Positions 17,793 through 27,447 are shown, counted from the stretch's first letter. The stretch is 36,825 bases of DNA from an uncultured Bacteroidota bacterium (GCA_937871435.1 CALMQM010000083.1:1-36825); one strand, 5' to 3'. Translations and numbers: made by a program. Notes: generated by a model from the sequence alone, not told the origin.

Positions 17793-19106
17793 ATGAACCA
17801 ACCCAATGTCTCTTTGGAAAAATGTTACAAGCTGCTCAAGCAGGTAGACATTTTTCAGCACGTACCATCTGCAGTCCTGGAAGATCTTTCGAAAAAGATG
17901 ATCCTTGCCGCCTATGCACAGGATTCACTGATTATTCTCAAAGGCGAACCGGGCAATTCCATGTACCTGGTAATAGAAGGGAAAGTTAAAATCCATGACG
18001 AAGAACACAATGTAGCGGAGATGGGAACCGGGATGTTGTTCGGGGAAATGAGTATTCTCGACTGGGAACCTCGCTCTATGTCAGTTACAGCATTGCTCCC
18101 AACTACCGTAGGTATAATTCACCAGACCGATTTTTACCAGGTTGTGAAGGACCATCCGGATACGATGAAGGATATCGTAAAGGTGTTGTCGAGCAGATTG
18201 CGGAACCAGAATGCTACTCTTATATCACAATTGCGCTTCAGGCATCAGGAACTGGAGAAACTGGTAGATGAAAAGACACAGGATTTACAGGTGAAGAACC
18301 GGGAATTGCGTGAGTTGTTGCAGCAACTGACCTCTACACAGGAACGTTTGGTCACACAGGAAAAACTGGCCTCACTTGGACATCTGACAGCAGGGATCGC
18401 GCATGAGATCCAGAATCCCTTGAACTTCGTCAATAATTTTTCTGAGCTCTGTCTGGAATTGATTCGGGAACTCAGTGATGAAAAAGGAGAAGAAGAACGC
18501 AAGACATTATTGAACAACCTGGCGAATACAGTCAATAAGATACACAAACACGGAAAGCGTGCCGACAGTATTGTGCGCAACATGATGTTGCACAGCCGGA
18601 CCGGATCTTCCGAGAAAACTATCGCAGATCTGAATAAATTGTCAGAAGAATATCTCCATCTGGCGTTTCATGGGGTGCGGGCAAAAGATCCCTTGTTTCA
18701 ATGTCAGCTTGAATTTTCTCCTGATCCGGATTTACCTCCGACAGCTATCGTTCAACAGGATATCAGCAGGGTGATTCTGAATTTGCTGAGCAATGCATTT
18801 TATGCAGTGAACAAAAGAAAGAAGTCGGGAGAAGCAGGGTATCAGTCGACTGTCAGACTGGCGACACGCTACAGAAATGGATCCGCGGAGATCCGCATAG
18901 AAGACAACGGAACGGGTATTCCGGCCACTTTGCGTGAAAAGATATTCCAGCCATTCTTCACGACTAAACCAACAGGAGAAGGCACAGGATTGGGTTTGTC
19001 GCTGAGTTTTGATATCATCACCAAAGGACATGGAGGAACATTCCAGGTGGAGAGTGAAGAAGGCAAAGGCACTACATTTATTATAACGCTACCGATTACA
19101 ACCTGA
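17793..19106 (+). CDS. Cytosolic histidine kinase with cyclic-nucleotide-binding (Crp-type) sensor domain
   Basis: 437 residues, no signal or TM helix. Residues about 10-130 form a cNMP-binding beta-roll: GEPGNSMYLVIEGKVKI followed by FGEMSILDWEPRSMS, in which the Gly-Glu pair and the Arg of the phosphate-binding cassette are kept, so nucleotide binding is plausible. A coiled coil (about 145-190) leads to the phosphoacceptor His204 in [14 protein letters not shown], then a HATPase domain with N-box (LNLLSNAFYAV), G1 (DNGTGIP) and G2 (GEGTGLGLSLS). It lacks a receiver and an HTH. The kinase core is a close paralogue of the 15446 and 21531 kinases. It likely phosphorylates one of the free receivers in this cluster. 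It shares a bidirectional terminator with the SWIB gene. Confidence 0.93.
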   Translation: MNQPNVSLEKCYKLLKQVDIFQHVPSAVLEDLSKKMILAAYAQDSLIILKGEPGNSMYLVIEGKVKIHDEEHNVAEMGTGMLFGEMSILDWEPRSMSVTALLPTTVGIIHQTDFYQVVKDHPDTMKDIVKVLSSRLRNQNATLISQLRFRHQELEKLVDEKTQDLQVKNRELRELLQQLTSTQERLVTQEKLASLGHLTAGIAHEIQNPLNFVNNFSELCLELIRELSDEKGEEERKTLLNNLANTVNKIHKHGKRADSIVRNMMLHSRTGSSEKTIADLNKLSEEYLHLAFHGVRAKDPLFQCQLEFSPDPDLPPTAIVQQDISRVILNLLSNAFYAVNKRKKSGEAGYQSTVRLATRYRNGSAEIRIEDNGTGIPATLREKIFQPFFTTKPTGEGTGLGLSLSFDIITKGHGGTFQVESEEGKGTTFIITLPITT

Positions 19107-19128
19107 AAATTCAGGATGAGACAGGGAC

Positions 19129-19161
19129 AAAAAAAAAGCGGAACAAATTGTTCCGCTTTTT
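19129..19161. terminator. Bidirectional intrinsic terminator
   Basis: An A-run (19129-19137), stem GCGGAAC (19138-19144) / GTTCCGC (19150-19156), 5-nt loop, then TTTTT (19157-19161). It lies between convergent genes and works as a Rho-independent terminator for both. Confidence 0.88.
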
Positions 19162-19179
19162 CCATTTCGTAGTCTTTTA

Positions 19180-19557
19180 TTAAGACAGGTGCTTGTTAAC
19201 CAATTTGGTCATTTCAAACATTGATACCGTCTTTTTACCACCAAAGACTTTCTTCAGGTTGTCGTCGGCGTTGATGTTACGGCGCTCTTTAGCATCCTGG
19301 AGTTTGTTCTTTTTAATGTAATCCCAAAGGCGTTTAGTCACTTCAGTGCGAGGAAGTGGTTTGCTACCAACGATTGGTGACAACACGTCACTGATGTTCA
19401 TCGGCTTCATGAATGCCGCATTTGGTTTACGCTTTACCTTAGCTTTTGGCTTCGCAGCTGCTTTCTTAGGTTTAGATGCGCTTTTTGCTTTTGGCTTAGA
19501 CTTTGATTTTGATTTAGCCTTTGCCGGAGCTTTCTTTTTCGCTTTTTTAGTTGCCAT
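19180..19557 (-). CDS. SWIB/MDM2-domain protein with histone-H1-like tail
   Basis: 125 residues. Residues 1-45 are almost only Lys, Ala, Pro and Ser (an H1-like disordered DNA-binding tail). Residues about 48-124 form a SWIB/MDM2 fold, with FMKPMNISDVLSPIVG, LPRTEVTKRLWDYIKKNKLQD, NINADDNLKKVFGG and the final helix MFEMTKLVNKHL. Known of the family: the domain is eukaryotic-type but occurs widely in bacteria including Bacteroidota and Chlamydiae, sometimes fused to topoisomerase, and a chromatin or DNA-topology role is presumed. It lies inside the kinase cluster but on the opposite strand with its own terminator, so it need not belong to the pathway. A possible -7 box TACTTTCG lies about 55 nt upstream on the minus strand. 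Confidence 0.9.
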   Translation of the reverse strand: MATKKAKKKAPAKAKSKSKSKPKAKSASKPKKAAAKPKAKVKRKPNAAFMKPMNISDVLSPIVGSKPLPRTEVTKRLWDYIKKNKLQDAKERRNINADDNLKKVFGGKKTVSMFEMTKLVNKHLS

Positions 19558-20109
19558 GTTTAAAATGGTTTAGGGTTAATCTATAGTGCAAATCAACAAA
19601 GGATTCCTTACCGAAAGTACAGTGCTTCTCAGAAGTTTTCCACAATCGTTGTGAGTTCTCAGAGGGAAAAACAGTCCGAACGCTTGCTGGATGGGCGATT
19701 AAAAGGGTACCCGAAAAGTCGGAGAGCTTCTCAATTTGATTTTTAAAACCTTCTGAAACCCGCTACCAGAGCCTCTTTCAGAAGGGTCGATGCAATCTTC
19801 AAGAGTGAAAAACATTTTTCCTGCTTCCTCCCCTGCTATCCGCATTCTTACGGTTCATAAAATAATTAACAATTTGTCATGTGAATACCGCCATTTATAC
19901 TCCGGGAAAATCCACTTATACATGACCGGTTTCATTCTGCAAAAGCGGAACCTACCTTGCTGCTATGCTGTATACACCGGGCAGATCATCTGAAATATCG
20001 CCGATCCTCCTCTGTAAAAACCCCTATATTTCTTGTCCGTTGACGAGAAGTTTGATATTATTGTAATCCTTTGTGAGTGCGCTCCCCCTATCCTCCCCGT
20101 CTTGTTTCC
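19558..20109. other. Divergent 552-bp intergenic region with several hairpins
   Basis: This separates the SWIB gene (minus) and the MORN gene (plus). I see CACAATCGTTGTG (a 5-bp stem), two nearby copies of TTCTCAGA, a short GAGA/TCTC dyad near 19719-19730, and a perfect 10-bp inverted repeat CCTTCTGAAA (19749-19758) / TTTCAGAAGG (19776-19785) with a 17-nt loop. TATATTTC at 20025-20032 may be a -7 box for the MORN gene. No convincing ORF; 19790-19993 has no family or signal. A structured RNA or long leader is possible. Confidence 0.45.
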
Positions 20110-21501
20110 GTGAAACTCAGAACTCTTAATATCATTTTCCTTTTCACTCTGCTCATAGCGGGAAAACCTGTCTATTCACAGCAGGATAGCTCTATACAGA
20201 GTAAAGTGAAGGTGGGATGTGTGAGCGGGAACTGTGAGAATGGCGATGGTGTGTACAGGACCAGCAGTGGGAACATTTACACAGGACCGTTTGTGAATGG
20301 AAAATACCAGGGCAAAGGGAAAATGAACTACCGTGACGGCGATGTGTACGAAGGGAATTTCGAGGGAGGGAAAATGCATGGCCAGGGACTTTATCTCTAT
20401 CGTGATGGAAGTGTATACGAGGGAAATTTCGCCAATGGTAAAATGGATGGTACAGGAAAACTGACCTACCTCAGCGGCAATCGCTACGAAGGCAATTTTA
20501 TGAATAACCAGAAATTCGGGAACGGAACTTTCTGGTTCAATGACAGCAGCAGGTATGAAGGTGGGTTTGTTGCTGACAGAATGGATGGAATAGGCAGATG
20601 GTTTTATCCGAATGGGGATCGTTACGAAGGTTCATTCAGCAAGGGAAAACAAAATGGCAAAGGCACATATTTTTACAGAGATGGAAATAAATATGAAGGA
20701 GATTTTGTCAATGGAAATTTCCAGGGATATGGAGTTTTATCTCTGAATGACGGGAGTTATTACGAAGGAGACTTCAGCAGGGACAATCCGCATGGTTTTG
20801 GAATCTTTTATTATGTGAATGGCGATATCTATGCCGGACAATTTGAAAATGGAGCCTACAGTGGTTGCGGTACTTATTATTATGCAAATGGCGACAGATA
20901 CGAAGGAGATTATCAGGCCAACCTGTCGCATGGCAGTGGAACATTCATTGAATCCGACGGCAGCGCGACAAAATACCACTACGATCACGGGACGATCATA
21001 GGTGAAGGTATCCAGATAGCTTCAGCGGATTTTACTCCCGTAAAAAGCAGCCCTTCTGGAAATAATGCTGTGATCTCACCGACACATACGGAAGTCAGCA
21101 AACCAATTGAGACCAAACCGGAAGAGACAAAAACAGAACTAACTTCTCAGCCATCACCTGTTAAAACTGAACCCGCGGAAACTGCAGTAACGAAAACTGA
21201 AACTTCCGAACCTGCAGTGAAAGAAAGCGAAACAGTCAGCCATCAGGAGGAAACAGCAGTTGCTGTTCTTAGCAAGCCATCGTCGGTTACCAACAACAGC
21301 GGAATCATTTGTCCTGTATGTAAGGGAAAAGGAAAAATCGTACAGGCTGAAATCCGGAAAAACAAAATGGTTACAAAAGATATCAGCAATGGACTTGGAC
21401 CCCGCAACTTCGTAACCTACTCGGTGAATGAAGTGGTGCGGCCTGCAGGAAATGTGACTTGCGGACGTTGTGGCGGCTCCGGTAAAATTCATGAAGATTA
21501 A
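20110..21501 (+). CDS. Exported MORN-repeat protein with DnaJ-like Cys motif
   Basis: 463 residues from the GTG at 20110, chosen because it places a clean signal peptide (KLRTLNIIFLFTLLIAG, ending VYSQQ) at the very N-terminus; the frame opens further up without improving it. About ten MORN repeats follow (roughly residues 45-290), each with the core Y-E-G-x-F and about 23 residues long. Then comes a Pro/Thr/Glu-rich linker (about 310-405). The C-terminus has two Cys motifs, CPVCKGKGKI and CGRCGGSGKI, the C-x-x-C-x-G-x-G pattern of DnaJ-type zinc fingers. Known of the family: MORN repeats bind membranes or act as scaffolds. The gene ends 29 bp before the propeller kinase, so the two are probably cotranscribed and may act together outside the cytoplasm. 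Confidence 0.86.
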   Translation: MKLRTLNIIFLFTLLIAGKPVYSQQDSSIQSKVKVGCVSGNCENGDGVYRTSSGNIYTGPFVNGKYQGKGKMNYRDGDVYEGNFEGGKMHGQGLYLYRDGSVYEGNFANGKMDGTGKLTYLSGNRYEGNFMNNQKFGNGTFWFNDSSRYEGGFVADRMDGIGRWFYPNGDRYEGSFSKGKQNGKGTYFYRDGNKYEGDFVNGNFQGYGVLSLNDGSYYEGDFSRDNPHGFGIFYYVNGDIYAGQFENGAYSGCGTYYYANGDRYEGDYQANLSHGSGTFIESDGSATKYHYDHGTIIGEGIQIASADFTPVKSSPSGNNAVISPTHTEVSKPIETKPEETKTELTSQPSPVKTEPAETAVTKTETSEPAVKESETVSHQEETAVAVLSKPSSVTNNSGIICPVCKGKGKIVQAEIRKNKMVTKDISNGLGPRNFVTYSVNEVVRPAGNVTCGRCGGSGKIHED

Positions 21502-21530
21502 TTCCCAAATCCCATCGTGGGCATTCAAGT

Positions 21531-24500
21531 ATGAAAAAAATTTTTCTCCTCGTGTTTTTGCTTTACTGCTCCCTCCGGGGTTTAGCGGAAGGCAGACTCT
21601 CTTCCACACTGCGTTTTGGAAGAATATCCGTTGACAAAGGACTCTCACAGTCTACCGTTTTTTGCAGTTACCAAGACAGCCAGGGTTTTCTCTGGTTTGG
21701 AACAGATGACGGATTAAATAAATATGACGGATACAATTTCGAAGTCTACAAATTCGATCCGACAGACGTGAAGACACTTTCCAATAACAGTATTCACGTA
21801 ATTTTTGAAGACAGCAAGAAGAATCTTTTTGTTGGAACAGACAACGGCCTCAATCTTTACAATCCCCAAAATGGTTCATTCAAACGATTTCAAAATATCC
21901 CGAATGATCCGTCATCTTTATCGAGTAACATTGTGTCCTCTATCGTAGAGGACAAAGAAGGAACCGTGTGGATAGGAACAAGCAATGGCCTCAATGCATT
22001 AAACACAGGCAATTTTACTTTTTCATCAGTTCAAAGTAACAAAGCGAATGTATCAACACTCAGCAGTAATATTGTTTCCAGTCTGATCGTAGATAAATCA
22101 GGTACAGTATGGGTAGGAACAGCTACGAACGGATTGAATGCATTTGATCCGAAGACAAAAAAATGCACCCGATACATGAATATTCCGGGTGATAAAAACA
22201 GTCTGAGTGAAAACGACATCACTACCCTTTCCATTGATCACGAGGGCAATCTCTGGATCGGGACTGTAAATGGCGGAGTGAACGTGATGAATATTGCCAC
22301 CGGGCAGATCAGTCATTACACTACCGACAACGGCCTATCCAGTAACAGTATTTTCAGTATACACGAAGATCATGAAGGGATTATCTGGATTGGTACTTTG
22401 GGTGGAGGACTTGATGCACTCGATCGTAGCAGCGGGAAAATTGTGAATTACAAATATGATCCTCTCAATCTGGAATCTTTGTCGAACAACAAAGTGTGGA
22501 GCATTTTCGAAGACAATGCCTCCACTTTGTGGTTTACCACCTCCGACGGGATCAGTTATTTCAATCGTTCCATCGCCAAATTTGTAACGCACAAAGTGAG
22601 TCAGGGACAAGGTGGTGAAGCCAACAACAGTGTATTCGCTCTCACGGAAGATCGTGATGGAAATATCTGGGTTGGAGTACTTGGTGGCGGACTGAATGTT
22701 TACAGTCGGGCCGAAGAAAAATTCGTGAACGAGCGTTTCCCTTCACTAAACAATCCGGTCCTGCGATTCAACAACATCTTTGCTTTGCAGGAAGACCGAA
22801 GCGGAATACTGTGGATTGGAACTTCAGACGGACTTATCAGCTATGACAGAAAAAGCGGTGCGGTTTCACAATATAAACACAGTGCATCGGATAAAAATTC
22901 GCTGAGTAATAATTATGTGCGGTGCATCCGGGAAGACAAGAACGGAACGTTGTGGATCGGGACACACGGAGGTGGATTGAATGCGTTTGACCGTATTGGT
23001 AAAAAGTTCAAAGTTTACCGTAACATTCCTGCAGATCCAAGTTCATTGAGCGCGGATGTGGTGTTGACAGTTTGCGAGGACAAAGACGGTCAATTGTGGG
23101 TAGGAACTTACGGTGGCGGATTGAATAAAATGGACAAGGCAACGGGAAAATTCACTGCTTACCACACGGATCCGAACGATGCCACGACGATCAGCAGTAA
23201 TTTCATTCATTCCATTTTCCAGGATCAATCCGGGAAATTGTGGATTGGCACCTATGGCGGAGGCATTAATTTATTTGATCCTTCAAATCAGACATTTTCT
23301 CACTATACAGAAAATAACGGATTGCCGAATAATGTGGTGAATGGGATTCTTGCTGACGCCAGCGGAAATCTCTGGCTGAGTACAAATAATGGTGTGTGTA
23401 AAATTCTTCCGGACAAAGCATCCTCCGCGAATGTTACTTCTACCAGGAGCTACAATCTGCAGGATGGATTGCAAAATAAATTTAATGAGAATGCCTGTTG
23501 TACCGGAATCGGCGGGTGGATGTTTTTCGGAGGAAGCAATGGATTGAATGCCTTTCATCCTGACAGTATTCACGATAATACAGCTGTTCCTCCGGTTGTA
23601 ATTACACGATTTTATTTGTTCGAGAAACCGGCACGTATGGACACGTTGATTTCGAGTGAACATAAACTGGAGCTTAACTACAAACAGAATTTTTTCTCTT
23701 TTGAATTCGCAGCGCTTAACTACATTCTTCCTGACAAGAACCGTTATTATATTATGATGGAAGGTCTGGACAAGGAATGGATTTATCGTGACAACAAACG
23801 CATTGCAGCCTACACGAATATTGATCCGGGACATTATGTATTTCGGGTAAAAGCCTGCAACAATGATGGTGTATGGAACAATGAAGGCATCGCGATTGAG
23901 ATTACAATCAAACCACCATTTTACAGAACCTGGTGGTTTACCGGTTTGAGTGCTCTGGCAATTACATTGTTGATTTTCGTGTACATCCGCATTCGGACCA
24001 ATACACTGGTAAAGCAAAATGTGGTCCTGGAAGAAAAAGTAAATCAACGAACGTCGGAATTGCAGGATAAGAACATTGAGTTAACGAAAACGATGGACAA
24101 TTTGCGTTCGACACAAACTCAACTTATCCAGTCGGAAAAAATGGCTTCTTTGGGACAACTTACGGCAGGAATAGCGCATGAAATTCAAAATCCGCTTAAT
24201 TTTGTCAATAATTTCTCGGAACTTTCGGTTGAATTACTGAATGAGTTTGAGACTGCCCCTGTTCCGGAACAAAAAGAGATTGTCGGAGATTTGAAACAGA
24301 ATATGGAAAAAATCGTTTTCCATGGTAAGCGGGCCGACAGTATAGTGAAAGGAATGCTTCAACACAGCCGACAGTCGTCGGTTCAGAAGCAGCCGACGGA
24401 CATCAACAAACTCGTGGAGGAGTTTTTTAACCTTGCCTACCACGGAATGCGTGCGAACGATCCGGGATTTAATTGTACGATGCAAAAACAATTGGATCCT

Positions 24501-24878
24501 TCTATTCCACAGATTACCATCATCCCGCAGGATATCAGCAGGGTGATATTGAATATTTTTAACAATGCATTTTATGCTGTAGACGAGAGGAAGAAGTCAG
24601 GGGAAAAGAATTATCAACCTACAGTATCGATTACAACTCAGTTGATCGGCAAGAAAGTACGGATCGCGATTCATGACAATGGAAAAGGAATCGCGAAGGA
24701 TATCCGGGACAAGATTTTCAATCCGTTCTTCACAACCAAACCGACAGGACAAGGGACAGGTTTGGGTTTGTCGATCAGTTATGACATTATCGTTAAAGGG
24801 CATGGAGGAGAAATTAATGTCGATTCTGTTCCCGGTGAATATTCTGAATTTACAGTTTTGTTACCGCTCACTACCTGA
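21531..24878 (+). CDS. Two-component propeller sensor histidine kinase (HTCS-like, no output domain)
   Basis: 1115 residues. Signal peptide to about 20; two seven-bladed Reg_prop propellers (about 25-650) built from repeated SLSSNxVxxIxED / G-x-L-W-I-G-T blades; a Y_Y_Y domain (about 690-790); one TM helix (about 801-821); a coiled coil; a phosphoacceptor helix with His883 in [14 protein letters not shown]; and a HATPase domain with N-box ([10 protein letters not shown]), G1 (DNGKGI) and G2 ([11 protein letters not shown]). Classical Bacteroidota hybrid two-component systems have this front end but continue into a receiver and an AraC-type HTH. This protein stops after the kinase. The receiver gene starts 11 bp downstream, so the receiver has been kept as a separate protein. 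The periplasmic ligand is unknown; propellers of this type often sense glycans. Confidence 0.95.
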   Translation: MKKIFLLVFLLYCSLRGLAEGRLSSTLRFGRISVDKGLSQSTVFCSYQDSQGFLWFGTDDGLNKYDGYNFEVYKFDPTDVKTLSNNSIHVIFEDSKKNLFVGTDNGLNLYNPQNGSFKRFQNIPNDPSSLSSNIVSSIVEDKEGTVWIGTSNGLNALNTGNFTFSSVQSNKANVSTLSSNIVSSLIVDKSGTVWVGTATNGLNAFDPKTKKCTRYMNIPGDKNSLSENDITTLSIDHEGNLWIGTVNGGVNVMNIATGQISHYTTDNGLSSNSIFSIHEDHEGIIWIGTLGGGLDALDRSSGKIVNYKYDPLNLESLSNNKVWSIFEDNASTLWFTTSDGISYFNRSIAKFVTHKVSQGQGGEANNSVFALTEDRDGNIWVGVLGGGLNVYSRAEEKFVNERFPSLNNPVLRFNNIFALQEDRSGILWIGTSDGLISYDRKSGAVSQYKHSASDKNSLSNNYVRCIREDKNGTLWIGTHGGGLNAFDRIGKKFKVYRNIPADPSSLSADVVLTVCEDKDGQLWVGTYGGGLNKMDKATGKFTAYHTDPNDATTISSNFIHSIFQDQSGKLWIGTYGGGINLFDPSNQTFSHYTENNGLPNNVVNGILADASGNLWLSTNNGVCKILPDKASSANVTSTRSYNLQDGLQNKFNENACCTGIGGWMFFGGSNGLNAFHPDSIHDNTAVPPVVITRFYLFEKPARMDTLISSEHKLELNYKQNFFSFEFAALNYILPDKNRYYIMMEGLDKEWIYRDNKRIAAYTNIDPGHYVFRVKACNNDGVWNNEGIAIEITIKPPFYRTWWFTGLSALAITLLIFVYIRIRTNTLVKQNVVLEEKVNQRTSELQDKNIELTKTMDNLRSTQTQLIQSEKMASLGQLTAGIAHEIQNPLNFVNNFSELSVELLNEFETAPVPEQKEIVGDLKQNMEKIVFHGKRADSIVKGMLQHSRQSSVQKQPTDINKLVEEFFNLAYHGMRANDPGFNCTMQKQLDPSIPQITIIPQDISRVILNIFNNAFYAVDERKKSGEKNYQPTVSITTQLIGKKVRIAIHDNGKGIAKDIRDKIFNPFFTTKPTGQGTGLGLSISYDIIVKGHGGEINVDSVPGEYSEFTVLLPLTT

Positions 24879-24889
24879 AAATTTGTCTC

Positions 24890-25267
24890 ATGATAAAAAT
24901 GTTAGTCGTCGATGACGAACAAGATGTGGAGATGTTGTTTTCTCAACGTTTTCGTAAAGAATTAAAAAACCAGGAAGTCAAAATTCATTTTGCTTTCAGT
25001 GGAGAAGACGCGTTGCAATTTCTTCGCACACTTGATCCCTTTGATCTTGTTCTGGTCCTGAGTGATATCAATATGCCGGGAATGACCGGATTGGAGTTGC
25101 TCCGTATTATCCGCACAGAATTTCCGACCTTGCGCGTAATGATGGTGACAGCTTATGGCGACCAAAACAATTACGATAATGCTGTCGCGATCGGCGCGAA
25201 TGATTTTGTGACCAAACCGGTGGATTTTGCTTTGTTAAAAGAAAAGATTTACAAGCTGGCACCCTGA
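24890..25267 (+). CDS. Single-domain response regulator
   Basis: 125 residues, a receiver domain with nothing attached. Conserved residues seen: acidic pair D8-D9, phosphoacceptor D59 (in SDINMPGMTG), Thr87 and Lys109 (VTKP). It lacks a DNA-binding or enzymatic output, so it works as a phosphate shuttle or a protein-binding regulator. It starts 11 bp after the propeller kinase stop, which marks it as the likely direct partner. Its sequence is close to the N-terminal receiver of the hybrid kinase at 25310 (both read VDDE-x-D then Q-R-F-R), which suggests duplication. Confidence 0.95.
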   Translation: MIKMLVVDDEQDVEMLFSQRFRKELKNQEVKIHFAFSGEDALQFLRTLDPFDLVLVLSDINMPGMTGLELLRIIRTEFPTLRVMMVTAYGDQNNYDNAVAIGANDFVTKPVDFALLKEKIYKLAP

Positions 25268-25309
25268 AACGATTGAACAAATTTTTCTATATTTAAAGAA
25301 TTACTAAAA

Positions 25310-26941
25310 ATGAACAGTGTGGAAGGGCCTGCAAAAATTCTGGTGGTAGACGATGAGCCGGATCTGGAATTGCTGATACGTCAGCGTTTCCGTCATAAGA
25401 TCCGGAGCAACGAGCTTGCTTTTGAATTTGCCGGCAATGGTGTTGAAGCCTTGCGCAAGCTCGGAATGGACGCTGATTCCTACGACATGATCCTTACCGA
25501 CATCAACATGCCGGAGATGGACGGACTCACTTTGCTGGTGAAGATCAAAGAACAATTTGCACATCACAAAGCAGTGGTGGTAAGCGCGTATGGCGATATG
25601 GAAAATATCCGCACCGCGATGAACCGTGGAGCTTTTGATTTTATCACAAAGCCAATCGACTTTGGCGATCTTGAAACGACCATCAACAAAACCATTTCTG
25701 AAATACGGCTGATCCGACAGGGGCAGGTTGCCAGGGAAAGACTGGCGCAAACGATTATGGAGAAAGAAGTGGCGGAGCTTGACAGACAAAAGGCGGAGCA
25801 GAGTGAAAAGTTCAAACAGCAGTTTCTGGCTAATATGAGCCATGAAATCCGTACTCCGATGAATTCTATTATCGGTCTGACTAATCTGCTTGTCAAGACA
25901 AATCTTGATCAACAGCAGGCAAAATACCTGAATGTGATCAAGAAGAGTTCAGAGAATTTGTTGGTGATCATCAATGACATTCTGGATTTGTCGAAAATAG
26001 AAGCAGGAAAAATGGTGTTCGAACAAACGCCTTTTTTGGTCGCCGACGCTCTGGAAACAGTGTATCATACTCTCTTATTCAAAGCCGACGAAAAGAAACT
26101 TGGTTTTGAAATCAACATCGACAAAGGCGTTCCCGCTGCGATTTCCGGTGACCCTGTACGATTGAATCAGATCCTGATCAATCTTGCCGGGAATGCCGTG
26201 AAGTTTACCGAAAAAGGATCCGTCACCATTTCCGTGATAGAGCTGAGCAGAAACGGCAATCAAAGCATACTCGAGTTTTCTATCCGTGATACCGGGATCG
26301 GAATTGCGCCGGAAGGTCTGAACAAAATTTTCGAGAGTTTTTCTCAAGCGAGTAATGACACAACGCGCAAATTCGGAGGAACAGGTCTCGGTCTTACAAT
26401 TTCTAAACAGCTGATCGAATTGCAGGGAGGAAGTATTTATGTTGCCAGTGAATTGGGAAAAGGAACTACATTTAGTTTCAAGATCCCTTATGCAATTGCT
26501 TCGGCGGATGAGATAGGGAAAGACAAAAAAGATACGTTGCAGATCGACAAGGAAGATCTGGCCGGCATGCGTATTCTTCTGGTGGAGGATAATCCTTTCA
26601 ACCAAATCGTTGCCGTGGATACATTGAATGATTTGTTGGAAAAACCGGTGATAGAGATCGCTGACAATGGTCTCATCGCATTAGATAAATTAACCGCGGC
26701 GGATTTCGATGTGGTGTTGATGGATATTCAAATGCCGGAGATGGACGGCTTTGAAGCAACACGCAAAATTCGTCAGGATTTTCCATCACCGAAACACATG
26801 ACGAAGATAATGGCCATGACCGCGAATGTTACGAAAGACGAAGTAGACAATTGTTTTTCCTGTGGAATGGATGAGTACATTGCTAAACCTTTCGACCCAC
26901 AGGATCTTTTGCAAAAGTTGTGGAGATTGAAGAATGAGTGA
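25310..26941 (+). CDS. Hybrid kinase REC-HisKA-HATPase-REC (cytosolic)
   Basis: 543 residues, no TM helix. REC1 (about 8-125): D14-D15, phosphoacceptor D64, K114. Coiled coil (about 140-170). HisKA with His178 in [12 protein letters not shown]. HATPase (about 275-393): N-box [15 protein letters not shown]1 DTGIGI, G2 [13 protein letters not shown]2 (about 421-540): E426-D427, phosphoacceptor D472 ([10 protein letters not shown]), K526. Its HisKA motif (SHEIRTPMN) differs from that of the three neighbouring kinases, so it is of separate ancestry. REC1 could take signals from upstream kinases and REC2 pass phosphate to the HPt protein encoded just downstream, a classic four-step relay (inference). 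Confidence 0.95.
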   Translation: MNSVEGPAKILVVDDEPDLELLIRQRFRHKIRSNELAFEFAGNGVEALRKLGMDADSYDMILTDINMPEMDGLTLLVKIKEQFAHHKAVVVSAYGDMENIRTAMNRGAFDFITKPIDFGDLETTINKTISEIRLIRQGQVARERLAQTIMEKEVAELDRQKAEQSEKFKQQFLANMSHEIRTPMNSIIGLTNLLVKTNLDQQQAKYLNVIKKSSENLLVIINDILDLSKIEAGKMVFEQTPFLVADALETVYHTLLFKADEKKLGFEINIDKGVPAAISGDPVRLNQILINLAGNAVKFTEKGSVTISVIELSRNGNQSILEFSIRDTGIGIAPEGLNKIFESFSQASNDTTRKFGGTGLGLTISKQLIELQGGSIYVASELGKGTTFSFKIPYAIASADEIGKDKKDTLQIDKEDLAGMRILLVEDNPFNQIVAVDTLNDLLEKPVIEIADNGLIALDKLTAADFDVVLMDIQMPEMDGFEATRKIRQDFPSPKHMTKIMAMTANVTKDEVDNCFSCGMDEYIAKPFDPQDLLQKLWRLKNE

Positions 26942-26946
26942 AAGCA

Positions 26947-26988
26947 GGGACGAGGGACGAGGGACGAGGGACGAGGGACGATGGACGG
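26947..26988 (+). repeat. Heptad repeat, block 3, with canonical G-quadruplex motif
   Basis: GGGACGA five times in perfect tandem (26947-26981) followed by TGGACGG. It contains five GGG runs separated by 4 nt, which satisfies the G3-N(1-7) quadruplex rule on the coding strand. AAGAGTGAA, a word family also seen in block 2, follows at 26989-26997. The block lies between the hybrid kinase and HPt genes in a likely shared transcript, ending about 50 nt before the HPt ATG. Confidence 0.92.
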
Positions 26989-27038
26989 AAGAGTGAATTA
27001 ATTTTTAAAAAAGACATATACTAATCACCTATAAAACT

Positions 27039-27380
27039 ATGGACCGTCAAAGTGATCTTACATTTCTCCGTTCGTTTACGGGGGGTAATCCGGAGAAGAT
27101 TAAAAAATATGTTTCAATGTTTTTACAATTGTGTCCGGCGCAACTGGAAACTATGAGTGGACAGTTGAATGAAAAAAATTATTCCGGTTTGCGCGGAACT
27201 GCTCATGCCTTGAAGCCTCAAATTACCTATATGGGGATTCGTAAGGGTGAGGAGCTTATCAAAAGCATTGAACACAATGCAGGTAACAATGTAGAAGTGG
27301 AAAAATTACCGGAGATGCTGGATCAGTTTAAGAGCATCTGTGGTGCCGCGATGGAAGAACTGAAGGCGGATATCGCCTGA
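27039..27380 (+). CDS. Histidine phosphotransfer (HPt) protein
   Basis: 113 residues, all-helical, an HPt fold. The signature is G-T-A-H-A-L-K-P with phosphoacceptor His56, preceded by L-R and followed by a Gly (YMG) seven residues on. It shuttles phosphate between receivers in multistep phosphorelays. It lies 97 bp after the hybrid kinase, separated by the G-rich heptads, and just before the membrane-anchored receiver, which has its own promoter. The probable path is hybrid REC2 to HPt to the final receiver. Confidence 0.9.
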   Translation: MDRQSDLTFLRSFTGGNPEKIKKYVSMFLQLCPAQLETMSGQLNEKNYSGLRGTAHALKPQITYMGIRKGEELIKSIEHNAGNNVEVEKLPEMLDQFKSICGAAMEELKADIA

Positions 27381-27447
27381 GCTCCGGAGGGGATTATCCC
27401 TTTAGGATTATTCACAACAACCTGTTATCCATTCATTTATATCCAAA

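Noticed and set aside
19790..19993. Plus-strand 67-residue ORF
   Set aside because: Its composition is random-looking and it lies in a hairpin-rich gap with no promoter.
23283..24047. 254-residue antisense ORF in the propeller kinase
   Set aside because: The plus-strand frame has clear domains across the same bases; the antisense product is Cys/His-rich and matches no family.
25304..25912. 202-residue antisense ORF in the hybrid kinase
   Set aside because: It overlaps well-supported REC and HisKA motifs on the plus strand.
26947..26988. CRISPR array
   Set aside because: The tandem units are 7 nt with no spacers and no cas genes are present.
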